Positions 1-7,813 of a DNA stretch of 36,430 bases are shown here, in pieces. A program made the position numbers and the translations under genes. Every line of letters begins with the position of its first letter. Within the stretch, counting starts at the first letter, position 1. The DNA is from HGM12587 sp945786935. GTDB lineage: Bacteria > Bacillota > Clostridia > Lachnospirales > Lachnospiraceae. The notes under the pieces are model-generated. The model worked only from the letters and a program-made list of their open reading frames with translations. It searched no databases and was not told where the DNA came from. The stretch spans positions 1 through 36,430 of the forward strand of contig CALZFY010000012.1 of the NCBI GenBank assembly GCA_945786935.1. The letters run 5' to 3'.

Positions 1-1260
1 GATACCATTTAACATATCAGCTTCTTTTGTTTCGATCATGTTGAGATATTTTGTCTTTGGTTCACCCTTATAGTATGTCGGGTTGGCTTCCATATAAACA
101 ACACCGTTGGCAACTTCTTTGAATACATATGCACCGGCACCCATTGGACTGGTTGTCTTTGCACGAGCTAAGGAAAGGTCACCCTTTACAAAACCGAAGC
201 TGTTGTTGTCATAATCATAGAGAGCTTCGTCACCGTAGTAGTGAAGCGGAGCAATTACCTGCTGCATCTGGTAGATCATAGTTGCATCCAGCTCGCTTGC
301 TACGATACGTACGCTGTAATCGCCTGTACGCTGAATACCGGCGATGGAAGCTGCAGAATCACCTGTCTGAACACCGATGCTGTAAGAAGCATAGTCATTC
401 ATTAAATCAGGGATTAAAGAGCCTGCTGCTGTTTCTGTGGAAGACATGGTAAGGATATCCCAGTCATAGCCTTCACAAAGTGCTGTAAAGAAATCTGCTA
501 CAGTTGCATCTGCTGCAAGGTCTGAGAATCCCCATGCTGCAGCAGCACCTGCGATGTCGCCTTCTTCTGCTGCACCTGCTGCTACACAGTAATCAACGAT
601 TTCCTGAGCGAATTTTTCTCCAGCCTGGTCAAGATCTGCCCAGAATGCTGTCTGAGTTGCTTCATCCCAGTAAGTGAAATCTGTATTGTCACGTCCGGCT
701 GCTACTAACAGGTTGAACATTGTATCCATACCTGTACGGTACTCCTGTAAACCTAAGATTGGTGTAGAGTACAGTGTAGAAGATCCATCATAAGATGGGT
801 CGAGAAGAACGTACAAGCTGAAGATAAAGTCATCGATGTCAACCGGTGTTCCGTCAGAGAATACCAGATCATCACGCATGGTAATATCATAGAATACGGT
901 TCCGTCTTCATTTTCTGTTACAACGATATCCGCCGGACCTGTGTAAGTATAGTCTGTACCGTTGTAAGAGCGGGTTTCTCCCTCGATGCCGTTTAATATC
1001 GGGTTGGATACACGGTCAACGTACATCATGTAAAGCTGGGTAAGTTCAGCTACGTCCTGGTCATCTGCACTCTGTGCAAAGAACGGAGAGAATTTGTTTT
1101 CAAATCCTGTTGCAGAAATGACTAAGGTTCCGGCTTCTGCTGTTTCATTGCCTGCAGCCGGTTTGTCTGCAGTTTCTTTTTTTGAGCCACAGCCTGCAAG
1201 TAAGCTGCAGCACATTACCAGACCTAAGAACAGGGCCAGTAATCTTTTACTTTTTCTCAT
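1..1260 (-). CDS. Peptide ABC transporter substrate-binding lipoprotein (family 5), 3' end outside window
   Basis: The first 420 codons are in the window and the frame is still open at base 1, so the C-terminus is missing. The N-terminus is a lipoprotein signal: basic MRKSKR, a hydrophobic stretch, then lipobox LLAGC with the lipidated Cys at residue 23, followed by a Ser/Lys/Glu-rich linker. The mature part reads like a family 5 (Opp/Dpp) solute-binding protein: an early segment on response and dimension of a two-lobed binder, then DLVFSDGTPVDIDDFIFSL, the typical 'F.DGTP.(T/D)A.D..FS' motif. It should bind oligopeptides outside the membrane and deliver them to an ABC permease, probably encoded further left. 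The ATG at 1260 has an AAAGGAGG site about 10 nt upstream and a consensus promoter further up. Neighbouring peptidases fit a peptide-use locus. Ligand specificity cannot be read from the sequence. Confidence 0.9.
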   Translation of the reverse strand, partial: MRKSKRLLALFLGLVMCCSLLAGCGSKKETADKPAAGNETAEAGTLVISATGFENKFSPFFAQSADDQDVAELTQLYMMYVDRVSNPILNGIEGETRSYNGTDYTYTGPADIVVTENEDGTVFYDITMRDDLVFSDGTPVDIDDFIFSLYVLLDPSYDGSSTLYSTPILGLQEYRTGMDTMFNLLVAAGRDNTDFTYWDEATQTAFWADLDQAGEKFAQEIVDYCVAAGAAEEGDIAGAAAAWGFSDLAADATVADFFTALCEGYDWDILTMSSTETAAGSLIPDLMNDYASYSIGVQTGDSAASIAGIQRTGDYSVRIVASELDATMIYQMQQVIAPLHYYGDEALYDYDNNSFGFVKGDLSLARAKTTSPMGAGAYVFKEVANGVVYMEANPTYYKGEPKTKYLNMIETKEADMLNGI

Positions 1261-1292
1261 AAAAAGTTTTCCTCCTTTTAAATTTTCTATTC

Positions 1293-1330
1293 GCAACTGT
1301 TTCGTACCTTACAAATTTTAGAACAGTTGC
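1293..1330 (-). promoter_or_regulatory. Hairpin in the 5' leader of the substrate-binding protein mRNA
   Basis: Nine-base perfect arms GCAACTGTT (1293-1301) and AACAGTTGC (1322-1330) enclose a 20-nt loop in the roughly 100-nt leader between the promoter and the ribosome site. No T-run follows, so it is not an obvious terminator. It may stabilise the mRNA or be a protein-binding site. Confidence 0.4.
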
Positions 1331-1365
1331 CTGTGTGTCACTTTTGAAAAGCACATACGTCCCTA

Positions 1366-1394
1366 ATTATATCGTCCGTCAAACCTTTTGTCAA
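1366..1394 (-). promoter_or_regulatory. Consensus sigma-A promoter for the substrate-binding protein
   Basis: On the minus strand, TTGACA (1394-1389), a 17-bp spacer and TATAAT (1371-1366): a perfect consensus at both boxes and in spacing. The predicted start lies near 1359, giving a leader of about 100 nt. Confidence 0.85.
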
Positions 1395-1421
1395 TTCACT
1401 GTAGTAACGCAAGACAGTGAA
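1395..1421. promoter_or_regulatory. Inverted repeat abutting the -35 box, possible operator
   Basis: Arms TTCACTGT (1395-1402) and ACAGTGAA (1414-1421) are perfect complements 11 nt apart. The left arm touches the -35 hexamer of the substrate-binding protein promoter. This placement fits a dimeric regulator. No local regulator gene is an evident partner. Confidence 0.4.
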
Positions 1422-1452
1422 AACAGTAGTTTTTTGACGATTTTACTGTTTT
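1420..1452 (-). terminator. Weak terminator hairpin after the peptidase operon
   Basis: On the minus strand the end of the small membrane-protein gene forms AAAACAGTA ... TACTGTTTT, a 9-bp stem that includes the TAA stop codon. Only four Ts sit in the 3' arm and the tail is poor, so efficiency is doubtful. Confidence 0.4.
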
Positions 1453-1979
1453 TTCCAGACCATTTTCAAAATTTCCTGTCGAAAAATCCAGCAAAGCAGA
1501 AAAACAGCACTCTCCATCACAAGAAAAATCAGTGCTTTTCCCGTTTTTTCTCCAATTCCATTGGTGGTCAAAAAGAGTAATTCACCTATAACAGCTGCCC
1601 CTGCAGACACCATGGTAAGCACCGCCCGGATGGGAAGCTGTCCTGCCGTAGCCTCATAGACATAAGCCCGAAGGACCTTTCCTCCGGAGGTTAACCGTCC
1701 CAGTCCCCACAACATGCTAACCCCAAAAACCAGCGCTGCACATACAGGAATTACCACATAGAAAGTTCCGGTGGCTCCCGGAGCATCGATCCAGGCCGCT
1801 GCTGCCAGAAGGATCACCGTCAAAATACCTATTCCCCAAAGGAGAATCAGCTTTTTTCGAAGCAGGGAGTTTTCTCCCTGCCACGCATACAGGTTTCCCT
1901 GATAAGCATACTCTCCATTTTCGTCTTTTTGAAAATCGTTGAGATAGGCTTTTCTGCCCTTATATTTTTTTTCGGCCAT
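1443..1979 (-). CDS. Small multi-pass membrane protein, unknown function
   Basis: A 178-residue protein if started at ATG 1979 (MAEKKYKGR...), chosen because an AGGAA site precedes it. An upstream in-frame start would overlap the end of the oligopeptidase gene. The N-terminal ~45 residues are hydrophilic and charged. Then come about four hydrophobic helices (around residues 43-62, 72-92, 115-140 and 145-165) and a basic tail ending in VWKKQ. It begins two bases after the stop of the M3 oligopeptidase, so it is almost certainly co-transcribed and translationally coupled. I do not recognise the family. Its context suggests a link to peptide metabolism, but no motif supports a specific activity. 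Confidence 0.7.
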   Translation of the reverse strand: MAEKKYKGRKAYLNDFQKDENGEYAYQGNLYAWQGENSLLRKKLILLWGIGILTVILLAAAAWIDAPGATGTFYVVIPVCAALVFGVSMLWGLGRLTSGGKVLRAYVYEATAGQLPIRAVLTMVSAGAAVIGELLFLTTNGIGEKTGKALIFLVMESAVFLLCWIFRQEILKMVWKKQ

Positions 1980-1980
1980 C

Positions 1981-3684
1981 TTAGTTGATTCCTGTAAGGT
2001 CGAAGGAAGCAAGCCAGTTATTGGCAGTTTCACATACACCTCTTAAGGTTGCTTCTTCAAACGGACTTTCCATACCTGCATTTTTCAGAAGGTCTGTGAA
2101 CACACGACTTCCACCCTGTTTTGTGTAAGCCATATAGTGCTCCCATGCATCTTTGCGGTCCTTCTGAAGCATTGCCCAGAACTGTAACGCAACCGTCTGT
2201 GCCAGACAGTAATCAATGTAATAGAACGGGCTGGAGTAGATATGGTGCTGACGCTGCCATCCTTCTCCTTCACTGTAGAATGGAATCTCTCCGTCCAGTT
2301 TCACCCATGGCATGTAAATGCCAAGAAGCTCTTTCCATACACCGTGACGTTCCTGTGGGGTCATTTCCGGTTTTTCAAATACGATATGCTGGAAATGGTC
2401 TACCATGGTTCCGTATGGAATAAAGGTTAACGCACCTGATAAATGGCTGTAATAGAACTTGCGGGTATCTTCGCCGAAAAATTCCTCTGCCCATGGCCAT
2501 GAGAAAAATTCCATAGACATGGAATGTACTTCGCAGGCTTCCAGTCCCGGCCATACGGTTGCCAGGGGCACACGGTTACGGTTCATCCATGCAGCAAAGG
2601 CATGGCCTGCTTCATGAGTAACAACCTCTACGTCATGCTGGGTTCCGTTGAAGTTTGCAAAGATAAACGGAACTTCATAATCCGGAATGCTGGTGCAGTA
2701 TCCGCCGCCTGCTTTTCCTTTGGTAGATAATACATCTAAAAGCTCATTATCCAGCATCATATTGAAAAATTCGCTTGTTTCCGGTGAAAGTTCATCATAG
2801 AATTTCTTGCCCTGTGCAAGAATCTCATCCGGTGTACCATAGGGCTTCGGATTTCCTGAACGGAATTCCAGCGCACAGTCCGCAAAGCTCATAGGAAATT
2901 CTTTTCCAAGGCGTTTTGCCTGTTCTTTGTAAATTTCAGTCGCTACAGGAACCAGATATTTTACCACTGCCTCACGGAATTTTTCCACATCCTGCTTGTC
3001 ATAGCAGTTACGCTGCATACGGTAGTAACCAAGCTCTGTATATCCGTCGTAGCCAAGCTTTTTACCCATGGCATCGCGTACATGAACCAGCTTGTCATAA
3101 AGATCATCTAATTCTTTCTGATTGTCCTTATACCACTGGCCTTCTGCCTTCCATGCTGCAAGTCTTCTCTCATCATCTGCATCATTTTTAAATGGTGTGA
3201 TCTGAGAAATGGTATATACATTTTCCTCGAAAGGAATCTGTGCGGAAGCAAGCAGCTTTTCATAGTTTGTCTTTAACTCGTTTTCTTCCTGTAAAAGCGG
3301 AATGATCTCCGGTGAGAAGGTTTTCTTTTCCATCTCTGCATTGACAAACATCAGTGTACCGTATTCCTTTTCAAACTCCGGACGGAAAGCACTTTCCAGA
3401 AGCACATCATTCCATTTCTGAAGATATTCAGTAAGAACAGGACCGGCGTCGTTTAACACCTTCATCTCTCCGTCATAAAATTCATCCTCGGTATTGATGG
3501 TGTGACGAATGTGTGCCAGTGTCATAAGTGTTTCCAAATGTTTTTCCAAAGTATCCTTTTCCAGGAAAGCAGCTTTTGCTTCCTCATAGGATTTCGCACC
3601 CGCAAGACGCTCTGTTAAAGCTGTGAGCTGCAATTTGATACTTTCAAAATCCGGTCTTTCATAGACCATCTGTGAAAATTTCAT
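1981..3684 (-). CDS. M3 family oligoendopeptidase (PepF-like)
   Basis: A 567-residue zinc metallopeptidase, normal length for bacterial M3 oligoendopeptidases. The HExxH motif is HEAGH at residues 357-361, inside EVVTHEAGHAFAAWMN, and a downstream Glu-containing helix (LEACEVHSMSMEFF) supplies the third zinc ligand typical of clan MA. There is no signal peptide, so it acts in the cytoplasm on short peptides. The ATG at 3684 has CAGGAG upstream. It sits between the M18 aminopeptidase (67-bp gap) and a small membrane protein (2-base junction) as the middle gene of a three-gene operon. With the nearby peptide-binding lipoprotein this is consistent with import and breakdown of peptides. It belongs to the M3 branch near PepF; I leave the symbol open. 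Confidence 0.93.
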   Translation of the reverse strand: MKFSQMVYERPDFESIKLQLTALTERLAGAKSYEEAKAAFLEKDTLEKHLETLMTLAHIRHTINTEDEFYDGEMKVLNDAGPVLTEYLQKWNDVLLESAFRPEFEKEYGTLMFVNAEMEKKTFSPEIIPLLQEENELKTNYEKLLASAQIPFEENVYTISQITPFKNDADDERRLAAWKAEGQWYKDNQKELDDLYDKLVHVRDAMGKKLGYDGYTELGYYRMQRNCYDKQDVEKFREAVVKYLVPVATEIYKEQAKRLGKEFPMSFADCALEFRSGNPKPYGTPDEILAQGKKFYDELSPETSEFFNMMLDNELLDVLSTKGKAGGGYCTSIPDYEVPFIFANFNGTQHDVEVVTHEAGHAFAAWMNRNRVPLATVWPGLEACEVHSMSMEFFSWPWAEEFFGEDTRKFYYSHLSGALTFIPYGTMVDHFQHIVFEKPEMTPQERHGVWKELLGIYMPWVKLDGEIPFYSEGEGWQRQHHIYSSPFYYIDYCLAQTVALQFWAMLQKDRKDAWEHYMAYTKQGGSRVFTDLLKNAGMESPFEEATLRGVCETANNWLASFDLTGIN

Positions 3685-3751
3685 ATTAAAATCTCCTGTC
3701 TGTTTTTTTTGAATTCCTGTTTGTTATCTGTTTTTGTACCTTACAAAGCCT

Positions 3752-5149
3752 CTATTTCATAGCGAGGAATGCGCTGTATCCCTTCACTGCCTCATATACA
3801 TCCGCTTTGCTGGTAATTTCGTAAGGAGCATGCATGTTCAGTACAGCCACACCGCTGTCGATAACTTCCATCCCGTAGTTTGCCATAATGTAAGCAATGG
3901 TTCCGCCGCCGCCAACATCTACACGGCCAAGCTCTGCAAACTGGTAAGCTACATTGGCATCATCAAAGAGTTTGCGAAGTCTTCCGATATATTCTGCATT
4001 GGCATCGTTAGAGCCGCTCTTTCCTCTGCTTCCTGTGAATTTGTTAAAGCAAAGACCACGGGACAGGAATGCTGCACTGCGTTTTTCAAAGCATTCCGCA
4101 TATAATGGGTCGTAACCTGCACTTACATCAGAAGAAAGCATACGGGAGTTTGCCATGGCACGACGAACCTTTAATTCGGATTCTCCTTCATTTAATGCCA
4201 CAAGCTCTGCTACCACATTTTCAAAGAAACGGGAATGCATACCGGTAGCACCGACGCTTCCGATTTCTTCCTTGTCTACTAAAAGGCAGCATCCGCATTT
4301 TTCTACATTTTTTACATCCAGCATTGCAAACAGGGAGGTAAATGCACAGACTCTGTCGTCCTGTCCATAAGCCATGATCATGCTTCTGTCAAGGCCACAG
4401 TCTCTTGCCTTTCCTGCCGGTACCAGTTCAAGTTCAGCTGAGAGAAAATCCTCCTCTTCGAAATCATATTCCTCTTTCAGAAGCTTTAATACATTGGCTT
4501 TGACAGCTTCCTTCTGAGCTTCTGATAAATCTTCGTTCTGTTCGATGGGTCTGTTTCCGATGAGGATATCCAGTCCTTCCCCTTCAATCACAGTTGCTGC
4601 ATTCTTTTCCAGCTGTTTTGCTGCCAGATGGATCAAAAGGTCCGTGATACAAACAACCGGATCTGTGTCCTTTTCACCGATGGATACATTTACCAGGGTA
4701 CCGTCCTTCTTTGCAACCACACCGTGAATCGCCATTGGCTGTGCAACCCACTGATATTTTTTGATACCGCCATAGTAATGGGTATCAAGATATGCAAAAT
4801 CTTCGTTTTCATATAACGGATTCTGCTTGATATCAATACGTGGAGAGTCAATATGTGCTCCTAAAATGTTCATACCTGCGGAAATCGGTTCTGTACCCAT
4901 ATGGAACAGTGCCACCATTTTTTCCATGCATACGGCATACACCTTATCTCCCGGCTGAAGCGGTTTTCCCTCTGCCAGCACTTCCTTATAATCTCTGTAG
5001 CCGGCTGCCTTCGCCATCTCTACGGAGATACGAACGCATTCTCTTTCTGTTTTTCCAAGGTCAAGACATTTTTTATACTTTTCATTAATCTCATGAAGCT
5101 TCGTAAGCTCTGCTTCATTGTAAGTTGTCCAGACATTTTTTCTTTCCAT
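3752..5149 (-). CDS. M18 family aminopeptidase
   Basis: A 465-residue cytosolic aminopeptidase of the M18 (aspartyl aminopeptidase/ApeA-like) family. Visible signatures are NILGAHIDSPRIDIKQ around residues 94-109 (metal-ligand His99 and conserved Asp101), VDKEEIGSVGATGMHS near residue 300 (metal-binding and catalytic Glu pair), and the Gly-rich RVDVGGGGTIAYI plus NMHAPYE motifs near the C-terminus. It releases N-terminal residues from peptides using two metal ions and is normally a dodecamer. First gene of the peptidase operon, with a good promoter about 75 bp upstream and GGAGAAAACTAAC before the ATG. Confidence 0.93.
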   Translation of the reverse strand: MERKNVWTTYNEAELTKLHEINEKYKKCLDLGKTERECVRISVEMAKAAGYRDYKEVLAEGKPLQPGDKVYAVCMEKMVALFHMGTEPISAGMNILGAHIDSPRIDIKQNPLYENEDFAYLDTHYYGGIKKYQWVAQPMAIHGVVAKKDGTLVNVSIGEKDTDPVVCITDLLIHLAAKQLEKNAATVIEGEGLDILIGNRPIEQNEDLSEAQKEAVKANVLKLLKEEYDFEEEDFLSAELELVPAGKARDCGLDRSMIMAYGQDDRVCAFTSLFAMLDVKNVEKCGCCLLVDKEEIGSVGATGMHSRFFENVVAELVALNEGESELKVRRAMANSRMLSSDVSAGYDPLYAECFEKRSAAFLSRGLCFNKFTGSRGKSGSNDANAEYIGRLRKLFDDANVAYQFAELGRVDVGGGGTIAYIMANYGMEVIDSGVAVLNMHAPYEITSKADVYEAVKGYSAFLAMK

Positions 5150-5220
5150 GTTAGTTTTCTCCTTTGAATTGCTTTTGATTTTCCCAAACTAAAGCATCAA
5201 TTATTTTACGCTCAGAGAAT

Positions 5221-5249
5221 AGTATATATGGGAATGAAAAGAAAAGCAA
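5221..5249 (-). promoter_or_regulatory. Promoter of the M18/M3 peptidase operon
   Basis: On the minus strand, TTGCTT (5249-5244), a 17-bp spacer and TATACT (5226-5221). It starts just past the tRNA terminator, which explains why the two units are separate. Confidence 0.65.
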
Positions 5250-5250
5250 C

Positions 5251-5283
5251 AAAAAAAGACACCTTGGAAAAAGATGCCTTTTT
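5251..5283 (-). terminator. Rho-independent terminator of the tRNA-Thr unit
   Basis: On the minus strand AAAAAGGCATC (5283-5273) pairs with GGTGTCTTTTT (5263-5253), counting G-U pairs, around a 9-nt loop and ends in a 7-T tract. It lies about 36 bp after the tRNA 3' end. Confidence 0.75.
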
Positions 5284-5318
5284 GTCGTGTCTCTTCAAAA
5301 ATTCAATTAGATTTTCAA

Positions 5319-5391
5319 AGCTGCTGACGGGAGTTGAACCCGTGACCTCCTCACTACCAATGAGGTGCGCTACCACCTGTGCCACAGCAGC
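5319..5391 (-). tRNA. tRNA-Thr (anticodon GGU)
   Basis: A 73-nt cloverleaf without encoded CCA. The acceptor stem GCTGCTG (5391-5385) pairs with CAGCAGC (5326-5320), with discriminator U at 5319. The anticodon stem CCTCA/TGAGG encloses the loop TTGGTAG, so the anticodon is GGT, reading ACC and ACU. The T-arm is ACGGGTTCAACTCCCGT. It has its own promoter and terminator and stands alone rather than in a tRNA cluster. Confidence 0.95.
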
Positions 5392-5410
5392 CTGCGTTTG
5401 ACGCTTGGTT

Positions 5411-5439
5411 ATAATATCATTCATTTTGACTAATGTCAA
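5411..5439 (-). promoter_or_regulatory. tRNA-Thr promoter
   Basis: On the minus strand, TTGACA (5439-5434), 17-bp spacer, TATTAT (5416-5411), about 20 bp before the mature tRNA. It lies in the short gap after the stop of pheA. Confidence 0.8.
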
Positions 5440-5446
5440 CCGCTTT

Positions 5447-6577
5447 TCAATAATTTCCTAAAATTTTAAAATTAGCCGTTTCTTCTTTAATTCCACGAAG
5501 TGCATTTTTCACTGCAGAATCATTTAAATTTCCATCGAAATCCACAAAGAAATGATATTCCCACTGTTTATCCGGTATCGGTCTGGACTCAATCTTGTTC
5601 ATATTCAGATTATTGTAAATAAAATGAGACAAAATGTTATAAAGGCTTCCGCTGGTATGGGGAATCTCAAAGCAGATACTGATCTTACCGGCTTTTTTTT
5701 CAAAAATCTTCTGATTGGTGACGATCACAAATCTGGTGGAATTTGCTTTTCCGTGGCAGATACCTTCTTTTAAGATCTTCATGCCATAAAAGACAGCTGC
5801 CTGTCTGCTTCCGATCGCTGCTTTTGTTCTGTCACCGGAATCCTTCACATCTTTTACTGCCACTGCAGTATTACCTACACTTCGCTGATTCCATTCCCTG
5901 TGTTCATCCAAAAACCTTGAGCACTGCATCAGTGCCTGTGGATGGGAATAGACTGTCTCTATGTCCTCCATACTTGCATCGGGCTGACCCATGAGCACAT
6001 GATCAATATAGATCACCTTTTCCCCTACAATATAATTATTGTACTCATTGAGAAGATCATAGTTATCACTGACAATTCCTGCGGTAGAATTTTCCAGGGG
6101 AAGTACTGCATAATCCGCACTGCCTTCCCTGATAGCCTCCATGGCATCTCTCCAACGCTCTACATGAAAACAATTTACCTGATCACCAAAATATTCCAGG
6201 GCTGCCTGATGGGCATAGGCACCTTCCACCCCCTGATAAACTACCCTGACACCTTCTGTTTCCAGACTGTCCACACAGGTAAAGTCAAGTTTACCTTTTA
6301 CTCCATTTTGTTCCAACAGCTGATACTGGAGTTTCCGGCTCATGGCCATAACCTGGGAAAAAAGCTCTGTCACACCATGCTTATTAAAATCGGAATGTGC
6401 CAATCCCCTTAAGGTCTGAAGCTTATTGTCTTCCCGTTCCTTATCAAACACCTTTTTTCCTGTCCGGATTTTGTACTCTGCAACCTCCTTGCAGATTTCC
6501 ATACGCTTCTCAAACAGCTCCACCATCTGGCGGTCAATTTTGTCAATTTCATCTCTAAGCACTAATAAGTCTGTCAT
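5447..6577 (-). CDS. pheA: Bifunctional chorismate mutase/prephenate dehydratase
   Basis: A 376-residue P-protein of phenylalanine synthesis: chorismate to prephenate to phenylpyruvate. The N-terminal ~90 residues are an AroQ-type chorismate mutase (LRDEIDKIDRQMVELFEKRM...EVAEYK). Residues ~100-285 are prephenate dehydratase (VYQGVEGAYAHQAALEYFG, LPLENSTAGIV, STRFVIV with the catalytic Thr-Arg-Phe). The C-terminus is an ACT domain with GSLYNIL and ESRPIP, the phenylalanine-binding motifs used for feedback inhibition. I chose ATG 6577 because GAGGAAGAG precedes it and the mutase helix begins there; a GTG at 6640 would add 21 unconserved residues. It follows metA and a small Cys protein in one transcription unit. 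Confidence 0.95.
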   Translation of the reverse strand: MTDLLVLRDEIDKIDRQMVELFEKRMEICKEVAEYKIRTGKKVFDKEREDNKLQTLRGLAHSDFNKHGVTELFSQVMAMSRKLQYQLLEQNGVKGKLDFTCVDSLETEGVRVVYQGVEGAYAHQAALEYFGDQVNCFHVERWRDAMEAIREGSADYAVLPLENSTAGIVSDNYDLLNEYNNYIVGEKVIYIDHVLMGQPDASMEDIETVYSHPQALMQCSRFLDEHREWNQRSVGNTAVAVKDVKDSGDRTKAAIGSRQAAVFYGMKILKEGICHGKANSTRFVIVTNQKIFEKKAGKISICFEIPHTSGSLYNILSHFIYNNLNMNKIESRPIPDKQWEYHFFVDFDGNLNDSAVKNALRGIKEETANFKILGNY

Positions 6578-6639
6578 AATCTCTTCCTCAAAAAGTGACT
6601 GCACGTTTTTCCCAAGGCAGTCACCCTGTATTTTCTTCA

Positions 6640-6816
6640 CTACATCTGGTGTCTTACCACCCGGTATTCATCACCATTCCGGTAATAAGGACAGTTATAA
6701 TGTGCATCGCTGTAAAACCGTGCCACCTCATCTTCGTCCAAATTCACCTGACACATATATTCTTCGTATTCTTCATCATACTCAAAATGTGCACATTCTT
6801 CACATCTGGTTGCCAT
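6640..6816 (-). CDS. Small Cys-containing acidic protein (DUF6472-like)
   Basis: A 58-residue protein beginning MATRCEECAHFEYDEEYE and containing four Cys (5, 8, 22 and 42): CEEC, MCQV and NCPYY. The spacing suggests a small zinc-binding fold. It is very acidic and resembles short DUF6472-type proteins common in Lachnospiraceae, from memory of the family. Its ATG overlaps the metA stop as TAATG, with GGAGG nine bases upstream inside metA, so translation is coupled to metA. Its own stop overlaps a GTG of the pheA frame. The tight fit between two amino-acid genes argues it is real. Function unknown. Confidence 0.8.
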   Translation of the reverse strand: MATRCEECAHFEYDEEYEEYMCQVNLDEDEVARFYSDAHYNCPYYRNGDEYRVVRHQM

Positions 6817-7733
6817 TAGCTTTCATCCTCCCAAATATACGGTGTGATCTGGTATACATAGTAGTTCAGCCAGTTGGTATACAATGTATTGGCATGACCT
6901 CTCCATAAAAGAAGCGGTCTCTGTTCCGGATCGTCATTCGGATAATAGTTTTTGGGTACCTGGATATTAAGACCCTTTGCCTTGTCCCTGCGGTATTCTT
7001 TATCCAGTGTCACACGGTCGTATTCCGGATGACCCATGACAAAGATCTTCTTTCCGTTTTCTGCCATGCAGATAAATACACCTGCCTCCGGAGACTCTGC
7101 TAAAATTTTCAGAGCCGGACAGTTGGCAATGGCATCTCTGGACACTGTGGTATGGCGGGAATGGGGTGCCACAAAATAATCATCAAATCCCCTTACCAGC
7201 GGTTCTCTTCTGTGCATCACCTTATGCTGGTAAACACCAAACAATTTCTGGGGAAGCAATGTCTTTTCGAGTCCATAGTAATAGTACAGTGCTGCCTGAG
7301 CACCCCAGCAGATATGCAAGGTAGAAGTTACATGAGTCTCACTCCACTCAAATACTTCTTTTAACTCATCCCAGTAATCAACCTCCTCAAAGGGCAAATG
7401 TTCCACCGGAGCTCCGGTAATGATCAGACCGTCAAAACGGTGCTTCTTCACTTCTTCAAAGGTCTGATAAAATTTATTGATATGACTGATGGCTGTATTT
7501 TTGGACTCATGATTGGTCATGGTAATAAAAGTCACATCCACCTGCAGCGGTGTATTAGAAAAAGAGCGTAAAAGCTGCAATTCTGTGTCTTCTTTTAAAG
7601 GCATTAAATTCAAAATTCCTACCTTTAAAGGACGAATTGCCTGATTAATGGCACGATTTTCGTCCATGACAAAGATATTTTCTTCTTCTAATAAGCCCCT
7701 TGCAGGCAAATCATTCTGTATTCTAATTGGCAT
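6816..7733 (-). CDS. metA: Homoserine O-acyltransferase (probably O-acetyl)
   Basis: A 305-residue MetA, full length for the family; it acylates homoserine in the first committed step of methionine synthesis. The catalytic Cys is C142 in HICWGAQA, with His and Glu of the triad in FVMGHPEYDR. Residue 111 is Glu (TGAPVE), as in MetA enzymes shown to use acetyl-CoA; succinyl-CoA enzymes such as that of E. coli have Gly there. The expected product is therefore O-acetylhomoserine. The ATG at 7733 has AAAGGAG upstream. No SAM riboswitch is present: only ~80 bp separate it from cobS and that gap is mostly a hairpin. Confidence 0.94.
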   Translation of the reverse strand: MPIRIQNDLPARGLLEEENIFVMDENRAINQAIRPLKVGILNLMPLKEDTELQLLRSFSNTPLQVDVTFITMTNHESKNTAISHINKFYQTFEEVKKHRFDGLIITGAPVEHLPFEEVDYWDELKEVFEWSETHVTSTLHICWGAQAALYYYYGLEKTLLPQKLFGVYQHKVMHRREPLVRGFDDYFVAPHSRHTTVSRDAIANCPALKILAESPEAGVFICMAENGKKIFVMGHPEYDRVTLDKEYRRDKAKGLNIQVPKNYYPNDDPEQRPLLLWRGHANTLYTNWLNYYVYQITPYIWEDES

Positions 7734-7750
7734 TTTTTATCTCCTTTATA

Positions 7751-7790
7751 AAAATTAGCGAAAGCCTTCTTCATCAGGAAAGCTTTCGCC
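7751..7790 (-). terminator. Terminator-like hairpin between cobS and metA
   Basis: On the minus strand GCGAAAGC (7789-7782) pairs with GCTTTCGC (7765-7758), followed by TAATTTTT. The 8-bp stem ends only ~25 bases before the metA ATG, leaving no room for a separate metA promoter. It may be a leaky terminator or attenuator. Confidence 0.55.
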
Positions 7791-7813
7791 AACAGTTCCT
7801 TTTTTCTAATGTT

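Noticed and set aside
5212..5439. 75-codon minus-strand reading frame
   Set aside because: It runs through the tRNA-Thr gene, its promoter and terminator; coding use is not credible.
7734..7813. Possible SAM or T-box riboswitch upstream of metA
   Set aside because: The gap is 80 bp and mostly a simple hairpin; no conserved riboswitch core.
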